A stretch of DNA of 64,000 bases from Limnohabitans sp. Jir72. Lineage in GTDB: Bacteria > Pseudomonadota > Gammaproteobacteria > Burkholderiales > Burkholderiaceae_C. Below are positions 8,507 to 18,317 of this stretch, piece after piece; position 1 is the stretch's first letter; every line of letters starts with the position of its first letter. Where the stretch lies: positions 1-64,000 of the forward strand of contig NZ_NESC01000005.1 of the NCBI RefSeq assembly GCF_003063575.1. The letters are read 5' to 3'. A program made the position numbers and the translations under genes. Below the pieces are notes generated by a model. It saw nothing but the letters and a program-made list of their open reading frames with translations. It was not told the origin of the DNA and did no database searches.

Positions 8507-9421
8507 ATGGAACTCGCCCGCCTCGACCTGAACCTGCTGCTGGTGTTTCACCACCTGCTGCGCGAAAAGCGCGTGTCGTCGGTGGCCACCCTGTTGGGCA
8601 TGAGCCAGCCCGCCGTCAGCAGCGCGCTGGGCCGCCTGCGCAGCAGCTTGGGCGACGAGTTGTTTTTGCGCACCCAGCGCGGCATGGCGCCCACGCCCTA
8701 CGCCCTGCAGCTGGCCGAACCCGTGGCCACCGCGCTCGACGGCTTGCAGCAAGCGCTCAATGTGCGCGCCTCGTTTGACCCAGCCACCAGCGAGCGCAGC
8801 TTCACCCTGGCCATGACCGATGTGGGCGAAATGTATTTTTTGCCCGTGCTGATGGACGCTTTGGCCCAAGCTGCCCCGGGCGTGACGCTCAATGTGGTGG
8901 CGGTGACCAGCGACAGCCTGAAGGACGACATGGCCTCTGGCCGCACCGACTTGGCGCTGGGCCTGCTGCCGCAGTTGCAGGCGGGGTTTTTTCAGCAAGC
9001 GCTGTTTCGCCAGCCCTATGTGTGTCTGATGCGCAAAGGCCACCCGCTGGCGACAGCCGCTGCACTGACGCTCACCGACTTTGCCGCCGCCAGCCATGTG
9101 CGCGTGATCGCCGCAGGCACAGGGCACGGCAGGGTCGATGAAGCGCTGGACCGCCAAGGTCTGCAGCGCCGCATTCGCCTCACGGTGCCGCACTACGTCG
9201 CTTTGGGCGATGTGCTGGGCCACTCGGACCTGATCGCCACCGTGCCCGAACGCTTTGCCCAGCGCGTGACCGGCCCCTTTGCCCTGACCACCCGCGCCCT
9301 GCCGCTGGCGGTGGATGGCAGCGCCATCCACCAGTTCTGGCACGCCCGACTGCACAAAGACCCGGGGCACCAATGGCTGCGCGAGTTGGTCATGCAATGC
9401 TTTGGCGACGGCACCGACTGA
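8507..9421 (+). CDS. LysR-type regulator, NahR-like
   Basis: 304 residues. A winged helix-turn-helix occupies about residues 5-65 (LLGMSQPAVSSALGRLR), followed by a LysR effector domain. Several blocks agree closely with NahR, the salicylate-responsive activator of naphthalene operons: TSERSFTLAMTDVGEMYFLP, DLALGLLPQLQAGFFQ and HVRVIAAGTGHG. It is divergent from the oxygenase operon with a 206-base gap, the usual arrangement for a LysR activator and its target. An aromatic acid inducer is inferred. A Fur-like site lies in its promoter. Confidence 0.9.
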   Translation: MELARLDLNLLLVFHHLLREKRVSSVATLLGMSQPAVSSALGRLRSSLGDELFLRTQRGMAPTPYALQLAEPVATALDGLQQALNVRASFDPATSERSFTLAMTDVGEMYFLPVLMDALAQAAPGVTLNVVAVTSDSLKDDMASGRTDLALGLLPQLQAGFFQQALFRQPYVCLMRKGHPLATAAALTLTDFAAASHVRVIAAGTGHGRVDEALDRQGLQRRIRLTVPHYVALGDVLGHSDLIATVPERFAQRVTGPFALTTRALPLAVDGSAIHQFWHARLHKDPGHQWLRELVMQCFGDGTD

Positions 9422-10615
<1,194 letters not shown>

Positions 10616-10621
10616 CCTATC

Positions 10622-10689
10622 AGGTCGGACCTTCAGGTCCGACACATCGGGCACTTGAGAAAAGCTTGTCGGACCTGACGGTCCGACCT
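10622..10689. repeat. Inverted pair of REP-like repeats after tgt
   Basis: A 22-base unit with core TCGGACCTTCAGGTCCGA at 10622-10643 recurs inverted at 10668-10689 with one mismatch. Each copy is itself an imperfect palindrome (GGTCGGACC/GGTCCGACC type), so the pair makes two hairpins or one long stem. It lies exactly between the convergent tgt and FIST genes, where it may also end transcription. A related unit is at 33269-33292. Confidence 0.8.
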
Positions 10690-10696
10690 GCCGCAT

Positions 10697-11941
10697 TCAA
10701 TCTGTTGTGAAAACCGTCAACACCCCGGTGTAGCCATACAGGTGGTGGCGCGCGATCTCGCCAGCGGCAAAGAAGCCCACCAGTGGCACATCGCCTAAGG
10801 CGTGGCGGATGATCTGCATCTCGGCGCTGGGGCCGCCAAAGTGGGGTCCGCCGCGACCGGTGCAACTGACGTACACCGCGCCTGCGATGCGCTTGCCTGC
10901 TTGGGGCAGGGTCGCCACAGGGTCATCGCTGAGTCCGTTGATGGCTTCGATGGAGAGCATCTCGGGTTCGAGTTCTTCACGGATTTCGGCGCACACCCGC
11001 ACCAGATCGGCACGTGCAGCGTTCACATCGCGCTTGCAAAACGTCAGACGCATGCCGGGCTCCAGGTGTTCGGCCACCGCCACACCCTGACGCATCGGGT
11101 CCAGGCCCACGATGTGACGCACCAGCACATCACTGCCCAAATTGCCCGCACGGCCCACGCCCGACTGCCCTGCAGGACTGAGGCCCACCAAGGTGGACCG
11201 CACCACAGGGATGGCTTTTTGCGGCTCGCTCAGGCTGATCTTCAGGTCATCCAGCATCACATCGAGTGCAGCTTCGCCATTGAGCCTCAGCACCACATGC
11301 TTGTCGGCCTCGGTGATCTCACGCTCGGGGGCCACAGGTTGGCAGCCTTGCGTGACGCGGGACAGCAAACCCACCCGCGATGAAAAAGCCACGCCACTCA
11401 GACCCCCTTCAAACACGCCCCCCGCCGCCAGCGTTTGCGGCTGGTCAGCGCTGATGGCGAACTGCACACTGCGGGTGCGGCTGGAGGTCAAGCCACCAAA
11501 CAAATAGCCCTGCTGGGTGCGCCCAGCCATCTCGGTGATCAGCTCGGCCAGATCGGGGGTGGCAGGGTCGGCATGCACCAGTGCGGCATCGGCCCAGTCG
11601 GCCGGCAAGGGCGACACGCCCGAAAACACGAGGTAGTGCGCGGGTGCCACATTGCACAGCATCACGGCCAGCGCCGGCTCGTCAAAGTATTCGGCGTTGT
11701 TGACCGCAATGCCCACACCTACGGTGCCAGCCCAATCGGTGACTTCAGGCAGCTCCTGGCGCAAATGGTCGAGCAGCGCTTGCGCTTCGTGGGCGTAGTG
11801 GTCGGTGATGTAAACCAGCGCCAGCCGAGGCTCGGGCGCATAGTCGGGCAAGGTCAGCTGCGCCCGCAACTGGGCCAGTACCAGGCCAGCGGCCATACGC
11901 CACTGCGGGTGGGTGGCGTGGCCGTAGGGAAAGAGACTCAT
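10697..11941 (-). CDS. FIST-domain sensory protein
   Basis: 414 residues with FIST_N (about residues 35-235) and FIST_C (about 250-400) domains. Typical stretches are GYLFGGLTSSRTRSVQ, GVAFSSRVGLLSRVTQGCQP and GAVYVSCTGRGGPHFGGPSAE. FIST domains are proposed to bind small ligands such as amino acids; no signalling output domain is attached here. The start ATGA overlaps the stop of phaM by 4 bases, so the two are co-translated. There is no signal peptide or membrane segment. Confidence 0.88.
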   Translation of the reverse strand: MSLFPYGHATHPQWRMAAGLVLAQLRAQLTLPDYAPEPRLALVYITDHYAHEAQALLDHLRQELPEVTDWAGTVGVGIAVNNAEYFDEPALAVMLCNVAPAHYLVFSGVSPLPADWADAALVHADPATPDLAELITEMAGRTQQGYLFGGLTSSRTRSVQFAISADQPQTLAAGGVFEGGLSGVAFSSRVGLLSRVTQGCQPVAPEREITEADKHVVLRLNGEAALDVMLDDLKISLSEPQKAIPVVRSTLVGLSPAGQSGVGRAGNLGSDVLVRHIVGLDPMRQGVAVAEHLEPGMRLTFCKRDVNAARADLVRVCAEIREELEPEMLSIEAINGLSDDPVATLPQAGKRIAGAVYVSCTGRGGPHFGGPSAEMQIIRHALGDVPLVGFFAAGEIARHHLYGYTGVLTVFTTD

Positions 11942-12645
11942 GGGCTTGCGCGCTTGGAGGTCGCTTTGCGAGGCGCCGATTTGCCAGCGGCTTTGGCGCT
12001 GGCGGCTTTCTTGGCGGGTGCTTTTTTAGCCGCGGGTGACTTTTTGCGGGCGGCTGAAGTGCTGGCACCTTTGGGCGTCATGCCGGCCTTCATGGCCTCA
12101 GCGGCCACGTCTTTCACAGCAGCTGCAGCAATGTCCTGGAACTGCTGGGTCAAGGCACCCCACCACTGCATCGGATCCACTGCGGGCTTGGCTGACGTTT
12201 TTTCAGAGGATGCGGCAGTGAGCTCTTCTTTATCGACTTCGGGTGATGCCGCAGGCTCCACCGGCTCTGATTTGGGCATGCCCTGAGTCGCCGCGGCAGC
12301 AGGCTCGGCAGACGGTGGCCTGGCTGTGAAGGCCTTGGCCAGATCGGCCATGCTCACATTCATGCTCTGCAAGGTGGACAGCGTCATCTTCTGCACCTCC
12401 ATCGCCTGGATGGTGGCTTTGAGCGCCGTGGTGTTTTGCTCTAACCAGAACAAAACCGACTTGAGCTCCTGAATACGCTTGTCGATTTCCTCGACGCTCA
12501 GCGTGGGTGCCACCCAACTGGCCATGCCGGGCACCGCGCCCACGCCAGCAGCAGGGGCAGCTTGCGCTGCTGTTTTAGGGAGGTTTTGCAAGAAGTCAAA
12601 ACCGGGCACAAACTTGCCAAAGCCGAAGGCGGTTGCGTCGCTCAT
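11938..12645 (-). CDS. phaM: Polyhydroxyalkanoate granule regulator PhaM-like
   Basis: 235 residues. The N-terminus has FGKFVPGFDFLQNL and a coiled region (SVEEIDKRIQELKSVLFWLEQN), and the C-terminus is a basic Ala/Lys/Pro-rich tail (AARKKSPAAKKAPAKKAA and following). This is the layout of PhaM, which in Cupriavidus activates PHA synthase PhaC and ties granules to the nucleoid through its histone-like tail. GGAGA lies before the ATG. A phasin gene at 45158-45715 supports PHA storage in this organism. Confidence 0.85.
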   Translation of the reverse strand: MSDATAFGFGKFVPGFDFLQNLPKTAAQAAPAAGVGAVPGMASWVAPTLSVEEIDKRIQELKSVLFWLEQNTTALKATIQAMEVQKMTLSTLQSMNVSMADLAKAFTARPPSAEPAAAATQGMPKSEPVEPAASPEVDKEELTAASSEKTSAKPAVDPMQWWGALTQQFQDIAAAAVKDVAAEAMKAGMTPKGASTSAARKKSPAAKKAPAKKAASAKAAGKSAPRKATSKRASP

Positions 12646-12711
12646 GGATGTCTCCTCAAAGGGGTAGTGGGCGAAGCTTAAACCAATCGGCTTTCAAGTC
12701 GGTTGACATCC

Positions 12712-13185
12712 TCAGTGTTTGTGATCGCTGTGGCCTGGCTGTGCGGGCGCTGCACTGCTGACCGGCACATTGATTTGCTGCTTGCTCTCGACGCCCTTGG
12801 CATCTTTGAAGGTCAAGGTCAATGCCAGGCTGCTGTCCTTCATCAAAGGTGTTTTCAGGTCCATCAGCATGAGGTGGTAGCTGCCGGGCTTGAGCTCCAC
12901 CGCTTGATTGGCGGGCAGATCCAGCACCGGCATGGCGCGCATTTTCATCACGCCACCGTCCATCTTCATCTCGTGAATTTCGGCTACGCCAGCTGCTGGC
13001 GTAGACACAGCCACCAAGCGTGTGGCTTGGGGTGCCGTGAGCTTCATGAAAGCACCGGTAGCTTGTTGGCCTTGCACCGTGGCACGTGCCCAGGCGCTTT
13101 CCACCTTGACGGCCGTTTGAGCGGTCACAGGGCTGCTCAGTGCGGCGGCCAGCAAGCAGCTGGAGAGTCTCAGAAATGTCGACAT
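12712..13185 (-). CDS. Periplasmic copper chaperone PCu(A)C family
   Basis: 157 residues with signal peptide MSTFLRLSSCLLAAALSSPV-TAQ. Copper-binding residues appear as HEMKMDGGVMKM and further on YHLMLM, matching the H-M...H-x-M set of PCu(A)C (DUF461), plus a His-rich tail HSDHKH. Such proteins deliver Cu(I) to cytochrome oxidase. AAGGA lies 8 bases before the ATG at 13185; ATGs at 13194 and 13191 are too close to it. Last gene of the copper cluster, 36 bases after the YcnI-like gene. Confidence 0.88.
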   Translation of the reverse strand: MSTFLRLSSCLLAAALSSPVTAQTAVKVESAWARATVQGQQATGAFMKLTAPQATRLVAVSTPAAGVAEIHEMKMDGGVMKMRAMPVLDLPANQAVELKPGSYHLMLMDLKTPLMKDSSLALTLTFKDAKGVESKQQINVPVSSAAPAQPGHSDHKH

Positions 13186-13221
13186 GTTCATCATCCTTGG
13201 TTGTTTCAGTTCAGTTTTCGA

Positions 13222-13764
13222 TCAGTGATTGTGCGCACCCGCAGCAGCCCCGGGCATGAGCTCCAGCGCTGCGGCCGGTGATTTCAGGTCAGACAGATTT
13301 TGTCCCGTCTTGGGGATCTCGGTCCAATCCATGCGCCCTTGCGCGCACAACTGCTGCACAGGCCAGTAGATCATGCCGTTTTGATCGGGCAAGGTGCCCA
13401 CCAACACAAACTCATCGTAATGCCCATTGGGCAGCATGTCGTCGTCGGTCTTGGCCGTCCAGCTGATGCGGGTGATGTCATCGGTGATGGTGCGCCCGTG
13501 ACTGGTGTAGGGCTGTGCCAACTTCTCGCGGGTCACCTCCAGACGCCAACCGGCCTTGGGCATGGGTTTGGCGCCTTGCACGCCCGCGGGAATGTCCACC
13601 ACGATCTGGCGGGTAGGGGATGGCCCGCAACCATGGCCCACCTTGAAGGTGGCTTTGTAGCTTTGGCCTGCCGTGGCGACTTGGTATTCCAGCACCGTGT
13701 GGGCCGAAGCCCAACTGCAAAGTGTGAGCGCCAAAGCGCCCGCGAAGAGAGATGGGAGTTTCAT
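13222..13764 (-). CDS. YcnI-like copper-binding protein (DUF1775)
   Basis: 180 residues. After the signal peptide (MKLPSLFAGALALTLCSWASA) the mature protein starts with His (HTVLEYQVATAG), the residue that binds copper in YcnI proteins. A conserved GHGCGPSPTRQIVVDIP block and FVLVGTLPDQ follow, and the tail ends GAHNH. AGGA precedes the ATG at 13764. It sits between a TonB receptor and a PCu(A)C protein, fitting a periplasmic copper-transfer role. Confidence 0.87.
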   Translation of the reverse strand: MKLPSLFAGALALTLCSWASAHTVLEYQVATAGQSYKATFKVGHGCGPSPTRQIVVDIPAGVQGAKPMPKAGWRLEVTREKLAQPYTSHGRTITDDITRISWTAKTDDDMLPNGHYDEFVLVGTLPDQNGMIYWPVQQLCAQGRMDWTEIPKTGQNLSDLKSPAAALELMPGAAAGAHNH

Positions 13765-13778
13765 GGAAGGTCCTGGTT

Positions 13779-16061
13779 TCAAAAGTTGTATTTCAGATGC
13801 GCGACGAAGGTGCGTTGAGGAAAGGGGTGATACAAGAAGTACTTCTGATTTGTCAAGTTATCAATGCCCGCCGATGCCGTGAGGTTCTTGTCAAACTTGT
13901 AGCGAGCCTTGATGTCAAATACGGTGTACCCAGAAAAACCCTGGTATGTGTTTGGGTTCACGTCATTGTTTTCAATGGATGAATAAAACTGCTTCTGATA
14001 GCTGCCACCCAGGGCGATGGACAATTTTTCGTCAGGTCGGTAGGTGGCGACAAATTTGATCCGCAGTGGTGAAACGCCTGGGGTTTTGTTACCCACCACA
14101 GACTTCCCCGCACTGGTCACACCATCGTTCTCGGCAATGACCGAGTCCACAACCGTGACTGCAGAGAAAACGTCCAGCTTGTCGAACAGGAATTTATGCA
14201 CATCAGCGCTCAACTCCAGACCGCGCGAACGGACTTTCTTGACGTTCATCCAATAGCTGTAAAGCCCGTTGGGTTGATCCGGATTCACATTGCCGTACTG
14301 GGAGATGAGCGCATCGTTCACGTCTTCTGCAAAAAGCGAAGCACGGAAATTCGCATGTTCAATGCGCTTGGAGTAAGTCACTTCAAATGAGTTGACGTTT
14401 TCAGGCTTGATGAGCGCTGGATTGGGCGAATAGGGAAAGGTTTGGTTTCCGGCACACCCTGTTGTGCACGTCGTGACGTTGTAGAGCTCGCCCACCGTTG
14501 GAAAGCGCAGCGCATTGGCCAGCGACACGTTGACCACCGCACCATCATCCAGCCCAATCAAGGTTGAGAATTTGGGCGAAAAATGATTGACCGAAACAGT
14601 TGCCTGGTTCAATGCAGGCGTTGCGCTCGCAAAAACACCACCGTTGTAGGAATTCCAACTTTCATAACGCCCGCCCAAAGTGTATTGGACTTGCTGCGAA
14701 GCTTTGTAGGCATCTTGCACCCAAACGGCCTTGGTCTCATTGGTGCCTTGCGCCAATGCAGTCATCGCCCCATCGTTGCTGTTTTGCCAATCTAAAACGT
14801 TGTTGGTCAGGCTTTTCAAGCGTGTGTTGTCTTGGTGGTAACCAAAGCTGAACTGATGGGCTGGTGCTTGAACAGGTCGATATATGGCCTTGGCGTCAAA
14901 GTTGCTCCAATTGGTACCCGACATATCGCGAACGCTGCCTGGCTTGCCCGTGAGGTTGTTCACCACGGAGCCATCGTTGTTCAAATAAGCTGCCGTGCGC
15001 TGCACATCGTTTTGGTACCTGAAATTGGACAGGTTTACCTCATAGTCCCAAGCACCGCGTGTCGACGATTTCAGCCCGACCCCATTGACCCAATGTTCTT
15101 GCTTGTAGCCATACACACCACTGGCCAAGGTGGTGCAGGGTCCACTTCCTGTAGAGCAAAAGCCATTGGCCATGTAGGACTGCGATGTCGAATCGGTGTT
15201 GCCCAAGAAAACCCCCGAACTCAAGGACAGCTGGGCATCCCGGTTCAGATCGATTTTCAACTTCGCATTGATGTTGTCACTCACGCCATGGAGCAATGTG
15301 GTGGCACCCAAGTAGTAACCGCCGTTGGTTCCATCCTTCTTGGTGTATGGGAAAGATTGGTCTGCCGCAATGTTGGTCGTGCCCGTCCCAAAAGCTCTGG
15401 GTTGCGTGTGAGCATCTTGATGATTGAAGGCCAATCGCCAAGACATGTCCTCACTGCGCGCCCCCAACAAGGCCGCCGCTTGCACCGTGTTGTAGGTTTC
15501 ATGGGTTTTGAATTGACTGAAGGACTGGGTTGCAGAGGTCAGTCCCAAAGAGCCTTCAAATGACTGGGTGGGCCGTTTGGTGGTGATGTCCACGACTGCA
15601 CCCATGGCGTTGCCTGAGTAAGCTGCCGAGAAGGGGCCGTACATCACATCAATATGGTCAATTTCTTCTGGCGACACAACAAACCATTTGGGCGGCCCAT
15701 AGTTGTTGTCGTTGTACAGTTGGTTAGAAATAGGCATACCGTCGACCATGACGATGCTTTTTGCACTGTAAGAAACACCCCAGATCCGGGTGGCCAAAGT
15801 AGCGCCGCCAAAATCTGCTGAGTCACGCTTTCTCACCATCAAACTGGGCATGTATTTCAATGCGTCCGGGGTATCGACGATGTTGACCGTTTCGGCTATT
15901 TTTTCGGCCTTGGTGCTTTCCACCGTATTGGGAAATTGGTACTTTTCCGCTGTGGTCTTTTCTGCGGTGACGTTGACGGTCTGCACATTGCCTTGTGCGA
16001 ATGCGGGGCTGAACACAGCCATCCACATCAGGGCCACAGGGGTCTTTTTGAACTTGTTCAT
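13779..16061 (-). CDS. TonB-dependent outer-membrane receptor, probably for copper
   Basis: 760 residues. It has a signal peptide (ending AFAQG), a plug domain (IVMVDGMPISNQLYNDNNYG; IDHIDVMYGPFSAAYSGNAMGAVVDI split by a few residues) and a C-terminal barrel ending in FVAHLKYNF with terminal Phe. The gene is followed at 14 bases by the YcnI-like and then the PCu(A)C gene, and preceded by DUF2946, so it probably imports copper or a copper complex, as OprC does in Pseudomonas. The substrate is inferred from context. Confidence 0.88.
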   Translation of the reverse strand: MNKFKKTPVALMWMAVFSPAFAQGNVQTVNVTAEKTTAEKYQFPNTVESTKAEKIAETVNIVDTPDALKYMPSLMVRKRDSADFGGATLATRIWGVSYSAKSIVMVDGMPISNQLYNDNNYGPPKWFVVSPEEIDHIDVMYGPFSAAYSGNAMGAVVDITTKRPTQSFEGSLGLTSATQSFSQFKTHETYNTVQAAALLGARSEDMSWRLAFNHQDAHTQPRAFGTGTTNIAADQSFPYTKKDGTNGGYYLGATTLLHGVSDNINAKLKIDLNRDAQLSLSSGVFLGNTDSTSQSYMANGFCSTGSGPCTTLASGVYGYKQEHWVNGVGLKSSTRGAWDYEVNLSNFRYQNDVQRTAAYLNNDGSVVNNLTGKPGSVRDMSGTNWSNFDAKAIYRPVQAPAHQFSFGYHQDNTRLKSLTNNVLDWQNSNDGAMTALAQGTNETKAVWVQDAYKASQQVQYTLGGRYESWNSYNGGVFASATPALNQATVSVNHFSPKFSTLIGLDDGAVVNVSLANALRFPTVGELYNVTTCTTGCAGNQTFPYSPNPALIKPENVNSFEVTYSKRIEHANFRASLFAEDVNDALISQYGNVNPDQPNGLYSYWMNVKKVRSRGLELSADVHKFLFDKLDVFSAVTVVDSVIAENDGVTSAGKSVVGNKTPGVSPLRIKFVATYRPDEKLSIALGGSYQKQFYSSIENNDVNPNTYQGFSGYTVFDIKARYKFDKNLTASAGIDNLTNQKYFLYHPFPQRTFVAHLKYNF

Positions 16062-16220
16062 GTTCGACTTTCTTGAAGAATTCTTGCACTCTGGGTGTTT
16101 GTTTTTTTCAAGGAAATAGGCTGCAACGAGGGCCAGCGCACTCGGTTTTTACACAGGCGTAATTCCTGAATGAAACACGAAAGACGCCGTCAGCTCAAGC
16201 TGCAGCGCCAATAACGAGGC

Positions 16221-16577
16221 TCAGGAATGGGCAGGGGGGCCGCGAGGCGGCAGGGGAGACCGGGTCAGCCAAGCAAGATGGGCTGACGGCAAGGGGCGCA
16301 AGGCATAAGCCAAGGCACTGGACACATCAAATTGGCCTGCCACCGGTGCCGGCGGTGCAATCACATGGGCGCACAAAGGGCAATCCATGCTGGCCGATGG
16401 CTGCGCACTGTCACCTGTGGCGTCGTCGCTGGCCACCATTTTCATGCCCATGACCGAGCACACCATCTGCGTATCTTGGGGATTGACCAGTGGTGAGGCC
16501 ACCGAAGCCCCAATGAACAACGCAAACCACACCAACAACAGGCGTGCAATGACATGGGCGTTGCGCAGGGTTTGCAT
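16221..16577 (-). CDS. DUF2946 membrane-associated protein of the copper cluster
   Basis: 118 residues. One N-terminal hydrophobic segment (ARLLLVWFALFIGASVA) is followed by the Cys-rich motif MDCPLCAHV characteristic of DUF2946. Proteins of this family often sit beside copper TonB receptors; the Met, His and Cys residues (MVCSVMGMKMV) could bind copper. First gene of the cluster; a 159-base gap separates it from the receptor gene. Function beyond this is unknown. Confidence 0.75.
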   Translation of the reverse strand: MQTLRNAHVIARLLLVWFALFIGASVASPLVNPQDTQMVCSVMGMKMVASDDATGDSAQPSASMDCPLCAHVIAPPAPVAGQFDVSSALAYALRPLPSAHLAWLTRSPLPPRGPPAHS

Positions 16578-16708
16578 GGTTCTTATTATCTAACAATTAT
16601 TTAAGGGGCCATTCAACGGCCCACGGGCTTTGCGCGTCAACTCGGAGACGCCGCATACCCACCTCATCCTTTAGTCTTGCTTGCACCTCATCCCCATTGG
16701 AGACCTTC

Positions 16709-17356
16709 ATGCTCACACTCTGCGGCTTTGCAGCCAGCAACTACTACAACAAAGTCAAATTTGCCTTGCTCGAAAAAGGCGTGCCCTTCGAGGAAGAACT
16801 TGCCTGGGTTGGCAAGACCGATCCCGCAGCCAGCCCCATTGGCAAAGTGCCTTACATCAAAACGCCACAAGGCCCTGTGTGCGAATCGGCTGTGATCATG
16901 GAGTACATCGAACAGCAATACCCGCAAGCGCCCCTGTTGCCCTCCGATCCGTTTGCAGCGGCCAAGGTTCGTGAACTGGTGACCTTTCTGGAGTTGCACC
17001 TGGAGCTGGTGGCTCGCAACCTCTACCCAGAGGCTTTCTTTGGCGGCAAAGTCAGCGACAGCGCCAAAGAAAAAACAGGTGCCCAGCTGGAAAAGAACAT
17101 TGCCGCCTTCGCAGCATTGGCCAAATTCTCCCCTTACGTGGCCGGCGACACGCTGACCTTGGCCGATTGTGCTGCCGTGGTCCACTTGCCGCTGATTTCG
17201 GGTGCCACCAAGCTGATCTATGGACGCGACTTCATGGCCGATCTGCCGACACGAGACTACATGAAATTCATGGGTGAGCGCACCAGCTTGCAGCAAGTCA
17301 ACGCTGACCGCAAAGCCAATATGGAGCTGATGCTCTCGCGCATGAAAGCCAAATAA
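16709..17356 (+). CDS. Glutathione S-transferase family protein
   Basis: 215 residues. The N-terminal thioredoxin-like domain starts MLTLCGFAASNYYNKVKFAL, with the cis-Pro region GKVPYI and the glutathione-binding E-S pair in VCESAVIMEYIE. An all-helical C-terminal domain follows (DTLTLADCAAVVHL). GGAGA lies before the ATG at 16709. Single gene ending in a strong terminator. The substrate is unknown. Confidence 0.92.
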   Translation: MLTLCGFAASNYYNKVKFALLEKGVPFEEELAWVGKTDPAASPIGKVPYIKTPQGPVCESAVIMEYIEQQYPQAPLLPSDPFAAAKVRELVTFLELHLELVARNLYPEAFFGGKVSDSAKEKTGAQLEKNIAAFAALAKFSPYVAGDTLTLADCAAVVHLPLISGATKLIYGRDFMADLPTRDYMKFMGERTSLQQVNADRKANMELMLSRMKAK

Positions 17357-17376
17357 ACTTCTGCGAAGTTAACCGC

Positions 17377-17408
17377 CAAGGGCCTCCCAATGGGCGGCCC
17401 TTGCTTTT
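17377..17408 (+). terminator. Rho-independent terminator after the glutathione S-transferase gene
   Basis: CAAGGGCC and GGCCCTTG form an 8-base stem around an 11-base loop, followed by CTTTT. It begins 20 bases after the stop codon. Confidence 0.75.
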
Positions 17409-17519
17409 GGCAAGCAGACCATTTGCGCTGCATCAAGCTCTACCACGCGTGGCCATGGATGCCGCTCAGGCATTGACGCAGATCAACATGCACACGCATG
17501 CCAAGCCTAGGATGAGCCC

Positions 17520-17879
17520 ATGAACCCATCCAACCCACGCCACAAAGAACGCCTGCTCCGCGAGCGCGCTGAACTTCTCCAACGCATCGCCCAGGAACGC
17601 GGCGGTTTGGCCTCCCGCGTTGACATGGCCGCTGAGCACGATGTGCGCGATTTTGAAAACCGGGCCCAAGCCATTTCCGAGCGTGACGACGAGTTCGCGA
17701 TGAACGAGCATGAAACCGCAGAGCTCGGTGCACTCGATGCAGCGCTGGAACGCTGGACTGCAGGCCTGTATGGCACCTGCAAAGACTGCTGCGTGCACAT
17801 CCCAGAGGCCCGTTTGGCGGCCTACCCGGCGGCGCTTCGCTGCATTGCCTGCCAGACCGTTTCCGAGAAGACCCATTGA
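17520..17879 (+). CDS. DksA/TraR-type zinc-finger protein
   Basis: 119 residues. A helical N-terminus (HKERLLRERAELLQRI) and a four-Cys zinc site CKDC...CIAC near residues 87-111 are those of the DksA/TraR family. Classical DksA is about 150 residues with a longer coiled coil, so this is a short paralogue that could act at the RNA polymerase secondary channel. The coil carries DFENRAQAISERDDEFAMNE, with acidic residues near the tip region. It is followed at 22 bases by an eRF1-domain-like gene. Confidence 0.85.
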   Translation: MNPSNPRHKERLLRERAELLQRIAQERGGLASRVDMAAEHDVRDFENRAQAISERDDEFAMNEHETAELGALDAALERWTAGLYGTCKDCCVHIPEARLAAYPAALRCIACQTVSEKTH

Positions 17880-17901
17880 CCATTGAACACAAGGAATCAC
17901 C

Positions 17902-18276
17902 ATGAGCACTTTCCACGCCGTCGTCTGGATGGACCACAACGAAGCGCACGTGGTCATGTTTGACCGTGAGCACATCCAGGCGCAACGCATCAAGTCACGC
18001 AGCCACCACAAACACCAAGGCAAGGTGGGCGATGCCGTGTCTTTTTACCAAGACATCGCCAAGGCCCTGAACGGTACACACGAAGTGCTGCTCACCGGTC
18101 CGGGCTTGGCTCGACAAGAATTCCGCACATGGTGCCAACAACAGCAAAGCGCCACAGCCCAAGTGATCGTAGACAGCATCGCCAGCGATCACCCCAGCGA
18201 TGCGCAGCTGGCGGCCTTGGCCAAACAGTACTTCAAGAAATTCGATGTCATGGCACCCAACCCCTCGCAAGCCTGA
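17902..18276 (+). CDS. eRF1-domain-1-like protein (annotated elsewhere as translational machinery protein)
   Basis: 124 residues. It starts FHAVVWMDHNEAHVVMFD and contains EVLLTGPGLARQEF and DHPSDAQLAALAKQYFKKFD. These blocks are those of a small proteobacterial family related to the eRF1/Pelota fold, usually named translational machinery protein. A preserved His-rich segment (SRSHHKHQGK) is present. The biochemical role is not known. The AAGGAATC before the start is a good ribosome site, and the spacing suggests an operon with the DksA-like gene. Confidence 0.65.
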   Translation: MSTFHAVVWMDHNEAHVVMFDREHIQAQRIKSRSHHKHQGKVGDAVSFYQDIAKALNGTHEVLLTGPGLARQEFRTWCQQQQSATAQVIVDSIASDHPSDAQLAALAKQYFKKFDVMAPNPSQA

Positions 18277-18317
18277 GACTGCGGCACATCCGTCCATGGG
18301 CTGCTATGCTTTGCGGT

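Noticed and set aside
16578..16640. A promoter-like TTGAAT-N17-TTAGAT before the DUF2946 gene
   Set aside because: Its -10 is so close to the ATG that the transcript would be nearly leaderless; the match is not convincing.
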